Source: Parastagonospora avenae f. sp. tritici 18332-5
Taxonomy: Eukaryota > Ascomycota > Dothideomycetes > Pleosporales > Phaeosphaeriaceae
DNA length: 64,000 bases
Direction of reading: 5' to 3'
Assembly: GCA_022559985.1 (NCBI GenBank)
Contig: JAFJTR010000023.1
Coordinates: forward strand, 186,001 to 250,000
The notes under the pieces are model-generated. The model was not told the DNA's origin and searched no databases. It saw only the letters and a list, made by a program, of their open reading frames with translations. This document shows, in pieces, positions 1-10,643 of this stretch (within the stretch, counting starts at the first letter, position 1; every line of letters starts with the position of its first letter). Both the position numbers and the translations under genes were made by a program.

Positions 1-876
1 GAAGGGGGTGATCAGAAGGCATCGCACTTCCTCCACGCCGTGGAGTATAGCCAGACAAAAGCCTTCGGTCTGAAGTCTTATTTCTTGCCGCGAGACTACA
101 AGATCCTGCAAGCGGGCAGTGCGACGACCATGGACGAGTGGGACAGAGTCATCCTGAAGCTCAACCCGAACAACGCCGGTCGCGATACCTTGATGAAATT
201 TCTCTCGGGTAATCCTCAGGGCAAGCTGTTGCAACCGTGGTACGTCATACTTCTACGCCTACAGAGTATCTGTAAACTGATTTGGGAGGACAGCGTCCTA
301 GCCGTAGACGACGTGAAGCCCAAAAAGTCTCGGCTGAAACTCTACTTCATGACGCCGCACACGAGCTTCTCCTCGCTTCGCGAGATCGTCACCCTTGGCG
401 GCACGCGGGAAGTTCCCGAGTCGAGCTTCAAAGACCTAAAGTCCTTCATCTGGACGCTACTTGGGGTGCCCGATGACTACTCGGAAGACGTGAATGTTCC
501 CGCGCACCCGCCCGTCGCTAAGACATGGTTAGACGAAGAGAACCTCGTCGAGTGCTTCGTGTACTTCTTCGACATCGCGCCGCATAACAGCGAGGTTGAC
601 ATCAAGTTCTACCTGCCGACGAGGAGGTACGGCCCGGATGATCGGCAGATCGCGACACGGCTCACGAAATGGATGGAGTCGAGAGGTCGTGGCGCTTGGT
701 GCGATCGGTATCTGCATATGTTGGAGAGGTTGGCTGAGCATAGAGGATTGGAGAATGGGAAAGGATTGCATAGCTATATTAGCTATCAGGTAGGAAAGGG
801 GCCGGAGCCGGATATCAAGTCTTATCTTACGCCTGAGACATACCATCCGGCACGGTACACATTGTCGGAGGAGTAA
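1..876 (+). CDS. DMATS-type aromatic prenyltransferase, 3' part (5' end outside window)
   Basis: The frame is open from base 1 to the TAA at 874-876 and gives about 291 residues; a GTG at position 40 is internal, so the true start lies upstream of the window. The protein matches the C-terminal two thirds of the fungal DMATS/ABBA prenyltransferase fold. It shows the alternating strand motifs LKLYFMTP, VDIKFYLPTRRY and SYISYQVGKG followed by DIKSYLTPETYHP, which carry the Lys/Tyr residues that shield the prenyl diphosphate in this family. Family members are soluble and transfer dimethylallyl or longer prenyl groups to indoles or aromatic polyketides. Beside a non-reducing PKS, a phenolic polyketide is the likelier acceptor; this is inference. 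The next gene lies about 700 bp away and converges on it. Confidence 0.88.
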   Translation, partial: EGGDQKASHFLHAVEYSQTKAFGLKSYFLPRDYKILQAGSATTMDEWDRVILKLNPNNAGRDTLMKFLSGNPQGKLLQPWYVILLRLQSICKLIWEDSVLAVDDVKPKKSRLKLYFMTPHTSFSSLREIVTLGGTREVPESSFKDLKSFIWTLLGVPDDYSEDVNVPAHPPVAKTWLDEENLVECFVYFFDIAPHNSEVDIKFYLPTRRYGPDDRQIATRLTKWMESRGRGAWCDRYLHMLERLAEHRGLENGKGLHSYISYQVGKGPEPDIKSYLTPETYHPARYTLSEE

Positions 877-1592
877 ACTATTGTTTGCCTTCGTATATGT
901 ACATGTCTTTCTGCAGTGGAGATACGAAGTGAAACTGAATGCATCTCTTGGCCGACGACCCTTTTGTTCCTTTTCTCGCGCCGTGGCTAGTCCTATAGAC
1001 GTGTGTTGTACAGTATATCATGAGTATAACTAACTTCCAGCTTCGATCTGAGTTTGCGAAACGCATCAAAGAAGAAATTTCAACAGTGATGATTTATCTA
1101 TCAGACATCTTGTTCGGAGTGCCTGAAGTCATGGTCACCGATAGGAAAAGTGCGCGGCGGCCGCGATCAAGGGGCACGAACGAAACGAGGGAACTTTCTC
1201 CGGTGTGTGTCTGTGTGCGCAATACCATTAATGTATATAGATAGGATGTGAATGGTTGCGTTGCTTTGTCCGACTACTCGCGTTCGTGGGCGCCTAGTCA
1301 TCCAGTCATCTTGATCAAACGTGTGTTCAAGCCGTCGTGGTTGAGCGTCCTGACATAGAGTCTCATCACACTTAATGATAAAACATCAGAAGTCGTGGAA
1401 TTTCCAGATAGATACAAATTACATAATGAATAATTCTATGAAACTTGTAGTACGCTCTAGGAGGTCTAAATGGTGCAAAGAATGTGATGGACAATAAAAC
1501 ATCTGAAACCGAAACAACCACCCCTACAAAAGAAAAGCCTTCGTTCTAAATTCTTATGGCCCGAGTCAATAAATGAGAGGACAGTGTTCTAC
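877..1592. other. Convergent intergenic region
   Basis: This is the shared 3' region of the prenyltransferase (plus strand) and the FAD oxidase (minus strand). Only short, low-complexity open frames occur and no RNA gene or element is recognisable. Confidence 0.6.
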
Positions 1593-3277
1593 CTAAGTCC
1601 AGGCGGCCAGTGTTTTGGGGATAGCGTGGTAACCGTTGAAGAAGCCTCGGGGGTCGTACTTGTTCTTCAAATCGGTCAATTTCACGTGTCGCCACTTGTC
1701 GTAGCCGTAAATTGCGCTCAGAGGCTCATCGCCATGGGCGTAGTTCTGGTACTCTATCAACTTGTCGAATCCCGAGAACCTCTTCTCGGCCCACTTGTTG
1801 CGCCACTTGACGCTGAATGCCTCGACACCGGCTGCGTCTTTATCATCCGTGTACACCATGACAAGCTCGATCATGTTGTTGAACTTTCCGCGATGAGGGA
1901 ATGCGGTGAAGTCATCGGGGAACTTGTTCATGGCCTGGTTCGCGAAGGTCTCGATCATCAGCATGCTGCCACTGGCGGAGGGGTGAGCGCGGATCATCTT
2001 CACAAGGTCATCAGCGAAATCGTCGATGAGCTGAGCATCGAGCTTCCTGGTGATGACGCCGCGCATATCGTAGTTGACGCCCTTCGTGCAGGCGAAGTTG
2101 ATGAGGCCATCAACGGCGGCGTTGAATGTGCCTGGCCAAGAGGTCTCAACCTCTTTAAACCGAGTGGCGTAGGACTTGAATTGGCTTATGTGCTTTTGGG
2201 CATCCTTGGTAGGTCCAACATACTGGACATTGAGAATAATTTCAAGCTGCAATTTTGGTCAGCATTTTCGTCATGGTCAAACTTCTTGGTCACTGACTTG
2301 TTGTGAAGTGGTGTTCCATAACACGAAAGGAATCATGTTAAGACGAGGATCAAACTTGTCAGGATTACCTCCTGGCGCTGCGAGCTCGTTGACGGCATCA
2401 AACATTTTCTTCATATCTTTACGTGCGAAGTAGAAGTCTCCGTTGTAATGCTGGCCGTTGTTTTCGGCGGGATGAGTCTGCAGTGTTATCTCGAAAGCGA
2501 TACCAAAGTTCTGGCCAGCGCCACGGATGCCCCAGAAAAGATCCTTGTTGACCTGCTGGGATGCTTCGATGATGGTACCATTGTACAGTGCGTAGCGAAC
2601 TTTGCTGACGTTATCGCTCGTGAGGCCATAAAGACCTTCAAAACGGCCAAGACCACCGCCGAGCATAGCACCAGCCGACCCGACACAAGGACAAGACCCA
2701 ACAGCTATAACAATAAGCGATTGTCATTGACTTTAGGATTTTGATCAAGACTTACTAACTGTGCGCCCATGGTCGTATAGGAACTGAACAAGTTCCCCAT
2801 ACAGTATACCGGGGCCATAGGTAACACTCTGGTCTCGGTTGAGCTTTATGCTGTTGAATCCGGCCATGTTGATCATGGTGGCGTTTTGCACAGTCTTCAG
2901 AGTAGCTGAGTAGCCATGACCGCCTGACTTGGTAAGGAAGGGGCGGTTGTTGCTCGACAAATATCTCAACTAGAAAAGCAGTGAGAAGATTGATCACAGA
3001 GCTAACGAGGAGAGAAGACTGTACTGACCCCCATGGAAAGCTCTTTTTCATTCTGAGGGAGGAAGATCTCGTTGAAAGTAGGCGCTGAGTAGGTAGACCA
3101 TCGTTGCGTCTTGTTGGCAAACTCCGGCCAGCTCTGATCATGGACATCGTTTGCGATGGAAGATGGCCAGATATCCTGGCGTTTAAAGACAAGATCGTTG
3201 TCTATGGCAACACAGGACACGGTTGAAATGAATGAAGCGGCTCCAAGCAGAGCACGTACCAGTGGAGTGGCAAACAT
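1593..3277 (-). CDS. Secreted berberine-bridge-enzyme-like FAD-dependent oxidase
   Basis: Four exons on the minus strand: 3277-3029, 2969-2756, 2704-2298 and 2246-1593. The introns are 50-59 nt with GTCAGT or GTAAGT donors. The spliced protein is 507 aa, normal for the VAO/PCMH oxidoreductase family. It starts with a hydrophobic signal peptide (about residues 1-22), so it should enter the secretory pathway. The FAD-binding motif KSGGHGYSA carries the candidate 8-alpha-histidyl residue His101. The motif GSCPCVG, rebuilt exactly across the second intron, puts Cys159 where bicovalent members bind the flavin a second time. A Gly-rich LGGGLGR loop follows, and the C-terminal BBE domain ends in NKYDPRGFFNGYHAIP. 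Such enzymes use O2 to oxidise alcohols or to drive oxidative ring closure. Gene position suggests it acts on the prenylated polyketide; the substrate is inference. Confidence 0.92.
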
Positions 3278-4999
3278 CTTGAAAAGACTAAGATATTGAA
3301 GTGCACAGATAGGCAGTGAAAGAAGGTGTTTGATGAAGGTAGTGATAGTTACATTCGGAACGATATCTGGAGGTTTTTATACTTATTGCTCCAACCTTTT
3401 CCTCATGTTCTCAGCACTCCCGAGGTCCTCTGGTCTATGCGCAAGTTCGAAGCCCCTCAGCACTCCTCTGGTCTATGCGTAAGTTCAAAGCCCCCAACAC
3501 CGCCCTATCCACCTCACGCCTCATCTGATGATCTAGGCCATCCAGTGCACGTTGCTCCAGCTATCAAGGCGAGTGAAGGACTAATATTGGACGCCATGGC
3601 TGTGTCAGTGCTCGAAGCCATACCCATCTCTCGTAATCTAAATTCCCACTCCTCGTATAGTCACGGGCTGATAGGGTGAAAGTATGAAGGCCGAAAACAA
3701 AATCATACTCTCCGTCTGAGACGAAGTGTCATCTGGAAGTATACAATTGAAGCGAGCTTGTGTTCCAAAATCGTCCCACCCATGCCACGCAGCCAAGACT
3801 GCTTTGCTCAAATTTTCCACGTGGAAAAGAGCCTCTACATGCTGACGAACCTGGTTCGTGGGAATTTCAAGCTTTGGTAGCTCTCTAAATTAAGAATCGA
3901 CATGGTCCATGACATTTGCGTATCCAGCCATGGAGGAGAATGGCCAGACAAGCCACTCGCGTGTTTGAGATGTGACCAACGCCATGCAAGTTGGTAAGGC
4001 TTAGCTGAGTGAGATAGGCGGTAAATCGATAATGGATTGGCGTTTGTTAAGACCAATTGGAGTTCAAGTAGCCAGGGCTATGCAAGAGTAGGACTGAGCG
4101 GCCGGGCTGCCCGATTCTCAGTACGGGCACGATTCCGTAGCAGTAGGGGCGGGAGAAGTCAGCAGCAACCCGAGACCTGAGCCCAGGGCATCCTTCCAAG
4201 CTTAAAACCACGTGAGTTCTGGCAGATTCCATTAGTCAGGATCTTGGTTGTTAGAAGTGACCTCGACGGGCGATTCTGGACAATAGCTCTCACACTTTCA
4301 TGTATGCTGAGGAACACGCTTTCAGCATCGTCTGGCTGCCTAGCTAGGTCTGGGACCCATCATTGCCAGCAGATACCCTTGTGTGACTTCGGACCATTTC
4401 TAGAACATGACCTTGCGCCATATCAACCAGGTAGGTGAGATGTAGCCAGCAGCGTCGGATTCCGCGGATCGCGTATCACCACCTTGAGGCATTATCTTCG
4501 AACTGCGGCTTACTATTTGCTACTATAAGCCGTCCGCTTATGGCATTATTCAAAGGCGGGAGTGACCGGAGAGCCCGAGTTTGCCTTGTGATGGGACCCG
4601 AGTGCCAAGCGCCTGACTACGCTAAGGCTCAAAACAGCTGCCAATGATCATCTGATTGGCCCAGCTATGTTGTTTGTACTACAAATGACTTATGGCAGTG
4701 GAGAGGCGCATAAACAGCGGAGATAACGGACGAGCTGTCTTATTGTTGTGTCTCAGTTCCTGCCCTCCGGTGTCCCCTACACAGCCTGAGCCAGGACCTC
4801 AGCTGCTCTTTCACGCAGCTTCGAAGCTTCCTTCTTTCACAGCCTGAATCACTCCTGCGACTTGCGCCCATAACTCCGAGATTCTGCCATTGCTTATCAC
4901 CGCATCTCCGGAGGCCGCTCGTACTTCAGCCCTTTTCCGCGCGATTTTTGCTTGCCACCTTCTCTCACAACGCCATATTACTCCTCAGACTTCGGCAAC
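3278..4999. other. Divergent intergenic region, about 1.7 kb
   Basis: This is the shared upstream region of the FAD oxidase (minus) and the SDR (plus). Apart from the tandem duplication at 3410-3494, it holds only short frames without family features. A pyrimidine-rich stretch at about 4740-4990 precedes the SDR start, as is usual for fungal 5' UTRs. Confidence 0.6.
3410..3494. repeat. Tandem duplication upstream of the FAD oxidase
   Basis: Two adjacent copies begin with CTCAGCACTCC and contain TCTGGTCTATGCG followed by AAGTTC and AAGCCC, at about 3410-3455 and 3457-3494. The first copy carries about 7 extra bases and the two differ at a few positions. They sit about 130-220 bp upstream of the oxidase start codon, so they lie in its promoter. 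Confidence 0.7.
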
Positions 5000-6132
5000 A
5001 TGTCACAATTCCAAATCATCGGCGAGCAGTACAAGAAACTACCAATTCTAATCAACAGTGCAAATGCTGGTGGAAAGACGTACATCGTGACGGGTGGCAA
5101 CACCGGGATCGGCCTGGAGACAGCGCGACACCTAGTCAAAGCGGACGCAGGCCTTGTCATCATTTCGAGTCGCAAAGTCTCCGCAGGCGAGGCGGCGAAG
5201 GCAGACATCGAGGGCACGACTGGGCGCAAGAATGTGGTTCAGGTCTGGCAGCTTGACCTTACATCATTCGCGTCCGTCAAAGCATTTGCTGCCAAAGCCT
5301 CAGGACTGGAACGAATCGATGCTCTTATCGAGAACGCCGGAGTTATGACGGACAAATTCGCCATCGTCGAAGGCAACGAGACCTCCATGACAGTCAACGT
5401 TGTTAGCCCTTTCTTGTTGGCCGCGCTCTTAATGCCGAAGTTGCAGGAAACGGCTCAACAGTTCAGCACTACGCCGCGCATCGTCATGGTCGGTAGTGCG
5501 CTGGCGCTTCAAGCGAACAAAGAGTTGGAGAAGGGTGGATCAAAGAACATCTTTGCCAACCTGAACGATGCCAAAATCGCAGACCGGTAAGCCTGCCTCC
5601 TCATGAAAGTGCTTCTTCGATAAAATAACTTCACAATTCCCAAGAAGTAATGGCTGACACTCATTTCCAGCTATCCTTTGACGAAACTTGTGCAGCTGTA
5701 CGCCCTCCGTGAATGGGCCACCCGTTACCCTGCCGAGAAGACCAACGTGATCATGAACATGACTGCACCTGGTGTATGCTCAACCGGTCTCGCCCGCGAC
5801 ACAAATGCCCGGACTCGTGCTTTGATCGGTACAATTCGGTTCATCTTTGCGCGGACACCCGAGGAAGGCAGCCGGACTACGGTTCATGGTGTCGTCGCTG
5901 GCAATGACAGTCACGGCAAATTTCTGTCAGGATGCCAAATCAAAGAGTAAGCTGCGCGTGTCGAACCCATATCTTACATTTTACTGACGGAAGCAACAGT
6001 TGGTGGGTTCCCGTATGGGCCAAGAGCGAGCAAGGACTACGCACTCAGAAGCAGCTGTGGAAAGAGCTTACGGATATCCTGGAGGCAACTTCCCCTGGCG
6101 TGATGTCCAACATCAAGTCAATTCACAGTTAG
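5000..6132 (+). CDS. Short-chain dehydrogenase/reductase (retinol-dehydrogenase-like SDR)
   Basis: Three exons, 5000-5586, 5671-5946 and 6000-6132, give 331 aa. The ATG at 5000 was chosen because the frame upstream opens only with a TTG. The protein has a classical Rossmann start, VTGGNTGIG (about residues 30-38), the NAG motif in IENAGVM, a Ser in VMVGSA and the catalytic YxxxK as Tyr197-Lys201. That last motif directly follows the first intron. The C-terminal exon begins with DWWVPVWAKS, typical of the fungal WW-oxidoreductase/retinol-dehydrogenase-like SDR group. These enzymes use NAD(P)H to interconvert carbonyls and alcohols in the cytosol. Its place between the oxidase and the carboxylate reductase fits a tailoring role on the polyketide aldehyde or a ketone; the exact substrate cannot be read from the sequence. 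Confidence 0.92.
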
Positions 6133-6669
6133 ATGGGGTGTTCAAGTGCGTGTTGGTCTGGGATCGAATTGGTGGTTAATGGCTTCAAAATAAGATGTTT
6201 AATGGGAGAGTGGAACCAGGCGTAGAATACCGACATTACAATTATCTTTGGTTTAAATTGAGGAAATAATTGATACTCTGCAATTTCGAATACGCTGTAG
6301 TACGACGCGATGTTAGTGGCATCGAACAACAGACTTATTGTGCGCGTGCCCGCTGGAACCAAACATTATTATGAGGATACAAACTGTGCCATTAGAGCTC
6401 GTCTGTCATTGCTGCCAGGAACGTCATGACTGAAATTGTATGGGTAGAGTCAATCGGAGTTGGAGGCCGTGGGGGTGAAGGGCAAGATTAAATTGCTAAG
6501 AACGGCTCTGTACCCAGCAATGCGGGGCATGCCAAGGGGCTAGTCGCCGCAGCCCCACGGCCCGGCGGACCGACTTTAGGCCGCCTCCGATAGCGCATCG
6601 CCCTACAAAACAATCCATTCTGATTGTAACATCAATCAGTGGCTATGAACTGTCTCTGGCTCCCTTGAT
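6133..6669. other. Convergent intergenic region
   Basis: This is the shared 3' region of the SDR and the A-T-R reductase. A GC-rich stretch lies at about 6520-6600; no gene or structured element could be supported. Confidence 0.55.
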
Positions 6670-9600
6670 CTACTTATGTACTAATAGACCTACGCTTTGC
6701 CAATGTTCGATGTAAGCTGCGATATCGCTTTCACTAATTGGCGACATTTTCCTCAGCGTAGGCGATACGCTTTGAGTGATAGCCGTATCTAGCACGATCG
6801 ACCCATCGGACATCTTGACAAAATCATCACTGAAGAAGTCAAGAAGGCCCTGTGCCGGATTGCCTTCGCTAGGACCACAATCAACCAGCTTCAGCCAAGC
6901 ATCGATCGGGACAATGGATTCTTGAGGAAGGCCAAGCCTTCTGACCAATACTGCCGCAACATCCTGCCAGCTTTGTCGGATTGGATTCTCTAGGTGATAC
7001 ACAAGCTCCAACGGCAGAGGATGGAACATGACCTCAGCGAGGACAGCCGCACATGAATCCACGCGCATCCAGGACAATGTCTAATCATCATTAGCTGGCT
7101 GACAGAAACACGACTATGGTTCGGTTTATTACCCCTCGCAGGTCAGGAAACTTTCCAACAGTCACAGACGACGCAACCAACGCAGCAAAGTGCTCATCAG
7201 AATTCCAATAACCGGTACTGGATCCAGCAATTTGACCGAAACGTACCAGCCCGGTCTCAATCTCAGGGTGATCCTCGGCCGCGCGTTGAATAATCTTCTC
7301 GCACACGAGTTTAGCTTTGGCATAGCCAAGATCCAGGGTCCAGGAGTGGTCGTCCACAGCCACCTCAGGGACTATTCGTTCCGCTTTCATGGTGGGATAA
7401 TTCCCCACTGTTGAAATTGAAGACACGAATAAGAATCTTGGTCTCCTTCGCGGAGCCTGAGAGTGCGCATCGCATGCAAGTCGAATCAAGTTCTGTAAGG
7501 TCCTGAATGCCGCATTGAAAGATGGCAGCTTCATCTTGAAATTCATCGGCCAAGCGATGTGCACTATGTGAGTAACCTCGCGAGCAAGAGACTCATATTG
7601 TGTAGCACTCAGCCCGAGATGCGCAGTAGCTGGGCTGATCTCTAGAACCTCAACCTTCGCGAACAGTTCATTACTCACAGCTATACCTTTGGAGATCAAG
7701 GCCTTTCTCTGTCTCGCAACTGCATTTTCTCCGGTACGTCTGTTCAGACATATGACACGACCTACAGAGGGATCATGGAGCAGAACGCCCAGGAAGTGCG
7801 ATCCCAGACTGCCTGTGGCCCCTGTTATAGCGACTGTTGCCTTTCGTAGTCGTACACCGTCCCTTGCGGAGTACCTATCAACAAGCTCTTCCAACCAACG
7901 AGGATCAGAAGCATCGTTGACCACGGTATGATTGGAAGTCATTGCTTCGGCGAGCTTGGCAACGGAAGCATGCCGATAAACAAAGTCTCCCAGGATCTCG
8001 TCTGGCTTCAAAACATCATTCAAATCAGCAGCAGTTGCTTTCAGTGATGCTATGAGCAATCGACGTAGCTTTACGGCCTGTAAACTGTCCATGCCGAGCT
8101 CGAAGAGATCGTCCTCATCAGTCCAACTATCAGAATTCGACCCTAGCTTGATGTTGTCTTCTATCAAGCTTCTGATGGTCATCTCAGGCGACAACTGGTC
8201 GAGTGGAGGTGCTGTCACGTTTGACTCAAGCTCCCGATACACTTGGTCTATCTCGTTTGAAAAGGTTTTGGCCACCTCTAGGCGAATTATGGTACCCTTG
8301 TCGGATCTAGGCAGCAAACCGGGAGGGAATACCAGGACCGCTGCTTTTGATGATATCCTCGCATGTGCATCCATGGCATGGCCAGCTTCTTCGATGACTG
8401 GCCAAATGGACGCTTTGAATGCCTCAATGCGGCTTGTTTCAAGGTGTTCGATTGTTTCTACGATTACACCAAGCTCAAACCGGCCATCTCCGAATGCCGT
8501 GGCCGCTTTGACGCCATGATGCTGTTGTAGGAGAGACTCCAAAATTGTTGGACGGACCTTTTCTCCTGTTGCAAGGCATATCAGGTCATCATTTCGACCC
8601 TGAATTGAGAACTCCATGTCTTCTTCATGTGACCCTGGTTTCCGGACAAGAACATCCTGGAGTTCAAAGCGCTCGGTCCACCCAAAAGGCCGCATACTCA
8701 TCTTGAACGTGAATTTATGAGCATCAACAAGATCCAGTCGAATCTCCAATGGCGCAAAGGTGTCAGGCCGAAGCTTGATATAGTGCCAGTCATAAGACTC
8801 CGCGGGCACGAAGAAAGGCGATAATGGACCAGTCTCTGTTGCACCGTAATGATTGATCAGTCTCACTCCGGCCACCCGAAGCTTCTTCCCAACAGAGTCC
8901 TTGGGCATGCCTCCACCAAAAGCAACAAAATCCAGATTTTGAAGAATTTGGACGCCTCGGTCGCCTGGGAGAAATGCGATTTCCTCGACGATCGACGGCA
9001 CTGTCAGCAAAGCCTTGGCCCCAGACTCTTCCAGAAGTGCTGCTACTGAGGTACCTGTTGGAATGGAGGAGGGTGGAGGGAGGCACATCGTCTTTCCAAT
9101 ACCCAAGGACATGCACATCGGGACAAGCCCAAATCCCTTATTATGTGAGCGAATTGACATGAAATTTTTTCGATTCAATGACTCACATGGAAGAATGGCG
9201 ATGTAGAGACTGTTAGACCTTGTGCTTCAATTTCAGAAGAAAAGCTATGGCAAATTGCGAAACCCAGGAAATGTTTGTGAGAACAGCAAATGGGTTTTGG
9301 AAGTCCTGACGTCCCTGATGAATGCAGTATCAGAGCCTGGCGATCATTTTCCGAGATGAAGTGACTGGGATGCGCTATCGTTCCTTCGTAGGTGATTGGA
9401 CCTTCGCCAAGGAATGTCTCATACCCTGGTGCGATACAGACTTCAAAACTGCACTCGCAGTCTAACTCGGCACTTCTGATGGCGAGTGCCTCTGTAACGA
9501 GAGGCTGAAGGCGTTGAGACACTAAGGCAATCTGAGCCTGAGATGCTCGCATGAGGTGCCTGATCGCGACCGAACTCAGGCGTGTCGAAAGTAGAACAAC

Positions 9601-9960
9601 CGGAACGCCCATGCCCATCAAGGTGAGGATGAAAACGGCGAGACCAGCATGACTCTCCATGAGAACAGCGACAGATGCGCATCTGTTCACAATGCCATGA
9701 TCGTCCAAGAAAGAAGCATGAATGTTTGGAACGTTGTCTCTGAGCCATGCTTGACATCGAAAGATGGCCTGCTGGAGACGCTCATAGCTTACGGGTGTCA
9801 ATTGATATGCGCCATCTTCGATCAAAGGCTTCTCTGCTTGAATGCAGAATATGTGCCGGGGGTTATGCTTGACGTGGAATTCGACGAGTTCGGGCAAGGT
9901 ACGTATACGCGATGCTGAGTCACGGTCCAGACTGAGTCCTGGTGACACGAAAGTCGACAT
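6670..9960 (-). CDS. NRPS-like carboxylate reductase (A-T-R)
   Basis: Three exons, 9960-9187, 9136-7133 and 7080-6670, both introns about 50 nt and phase 0, give 1062 aa. The adenylation domain occupies about residues 1-530 with the ATP-binding core LHSSGTSGLPKP (near 210) and SPFFHGFGLVP restored across intron 1. A carrier domain follows with the phosphopantetheine Ser in GMDSLQ (Ser609). The C-terminal thioester-reductase domain has TGATGSLGSHFLG (near 697) and the YxxxK pair Tyr863/Lys867. There is no condensation domain. This family activates an aryl or alkyl acid as AMP ester, loads it on the carrier and releases it reductively with NADPH as aldehyde or alcohol. In this cluster the likely substrate is the acid freed by the PKS. 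The start is the ATG at 9960; the open frame extends upstream to 10083 but begins in non-family sequence. Confidence 0.95.
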
Positions 9961-10643
9961 GATAAATTTCCAAGTTTTCAGGCACTGCGTATGGCATAGA
10001 GGAGAGTCTTCCGGAAAGCTGCGTGTTGTCAAATGAGCAGAGTACTCTCGTGTTTGTTGAAAGTTACCACCCTGCAAACGCAACGACCGCTTATTGACTC
10101 AAGTGAGATGCTTCCTTGAACTTTGCGACCCAGAGGCCCTGAGTTTACTTTCAGATAACGAGGCGTGTGGGACGAGGTACACAGATAAGCTGCCGGCTGA
10201 CTGCAGGATAATCTGACTGAGCTGAATATCACTGCAGGTAAATCTAACTGTAGCTATCAGCTGACTGCGGCTAAATCTGACTGCAGCCAAATATGCTGTG
10301 CGACATGACGCCTCGCAATACGAACCACCGTGAGGAACGCACAGCGGTACAAACCTGCTTACGGCATCAACTTAAGACTTTTGCAATCAAATCTAAGCTT
10401 ATGCCTTGCAGCATATTAGCCACTTCAAGTGCACAGCGGCGTACCCATGCCTCAAAATACCTAGACGTTCGGGCAGTACAGAATAGGACAGTGTGAGAAG
10501 CATAGTCAGGTCCTATCGCATCAACTGCTTACGCACTCCAAGAAAAAGGGTCTCATATTACTGCCCCAACTCGGGCCTCGCTCAAGCTACACTTTCCAAC
10601 TCACCAATTTGAACCTAAAGTTCTGATTTGTCACGTGATTGGA
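9961..10643. other. Divergent promoter region of the A-T-R and Myb genes
   Basis: This spacer of about 680 bp separates the reductase (minus) from the Myb gene (plus). Besides the 16-bp repeat array, no further coding or RNA feature is visible. Confidence 0.6.
10197..10292. promoter_or_regulatory. Six degenerate 16-bp repeats in a divergent promoter
   Basis: Successive units start at about 10197, 10213, 10230, 10244, 10261 and 10277 and follow the consensus CTGACTGCAGNTAAAT with lengths of 14-17. They lie about 240-330 bp upstream of the A-T-R gene and 350-450 bp upstream of the Myb gene, which are divergent. One unit contains TAACTG (10245-10250), which fits the animal Myb consensus YAACKG; the others have TGACTG. 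A role as binding array is inference. Confidence 0.6.

Noticed and set aside
1584..2306. 240-codon plus-strand ORF
   Set aside because: It lies antisense to exon 4 of the FAD oxidase, whose motifs are on the minus strand.
3326..3679. 117-codon ORF on the plus strand
   Set aside because: It runs through the promoter tandem duplication and has no domain; it is most likely chance.
4047..4232. Short ORFs in the oxidase-SDR intergenic region
   Set aside because: No motif and no splice signals giving a longer product.
8052..8519. 155-codon plus-strand ORF
   Set aside because: It is antisense to the A-T-R reductase.
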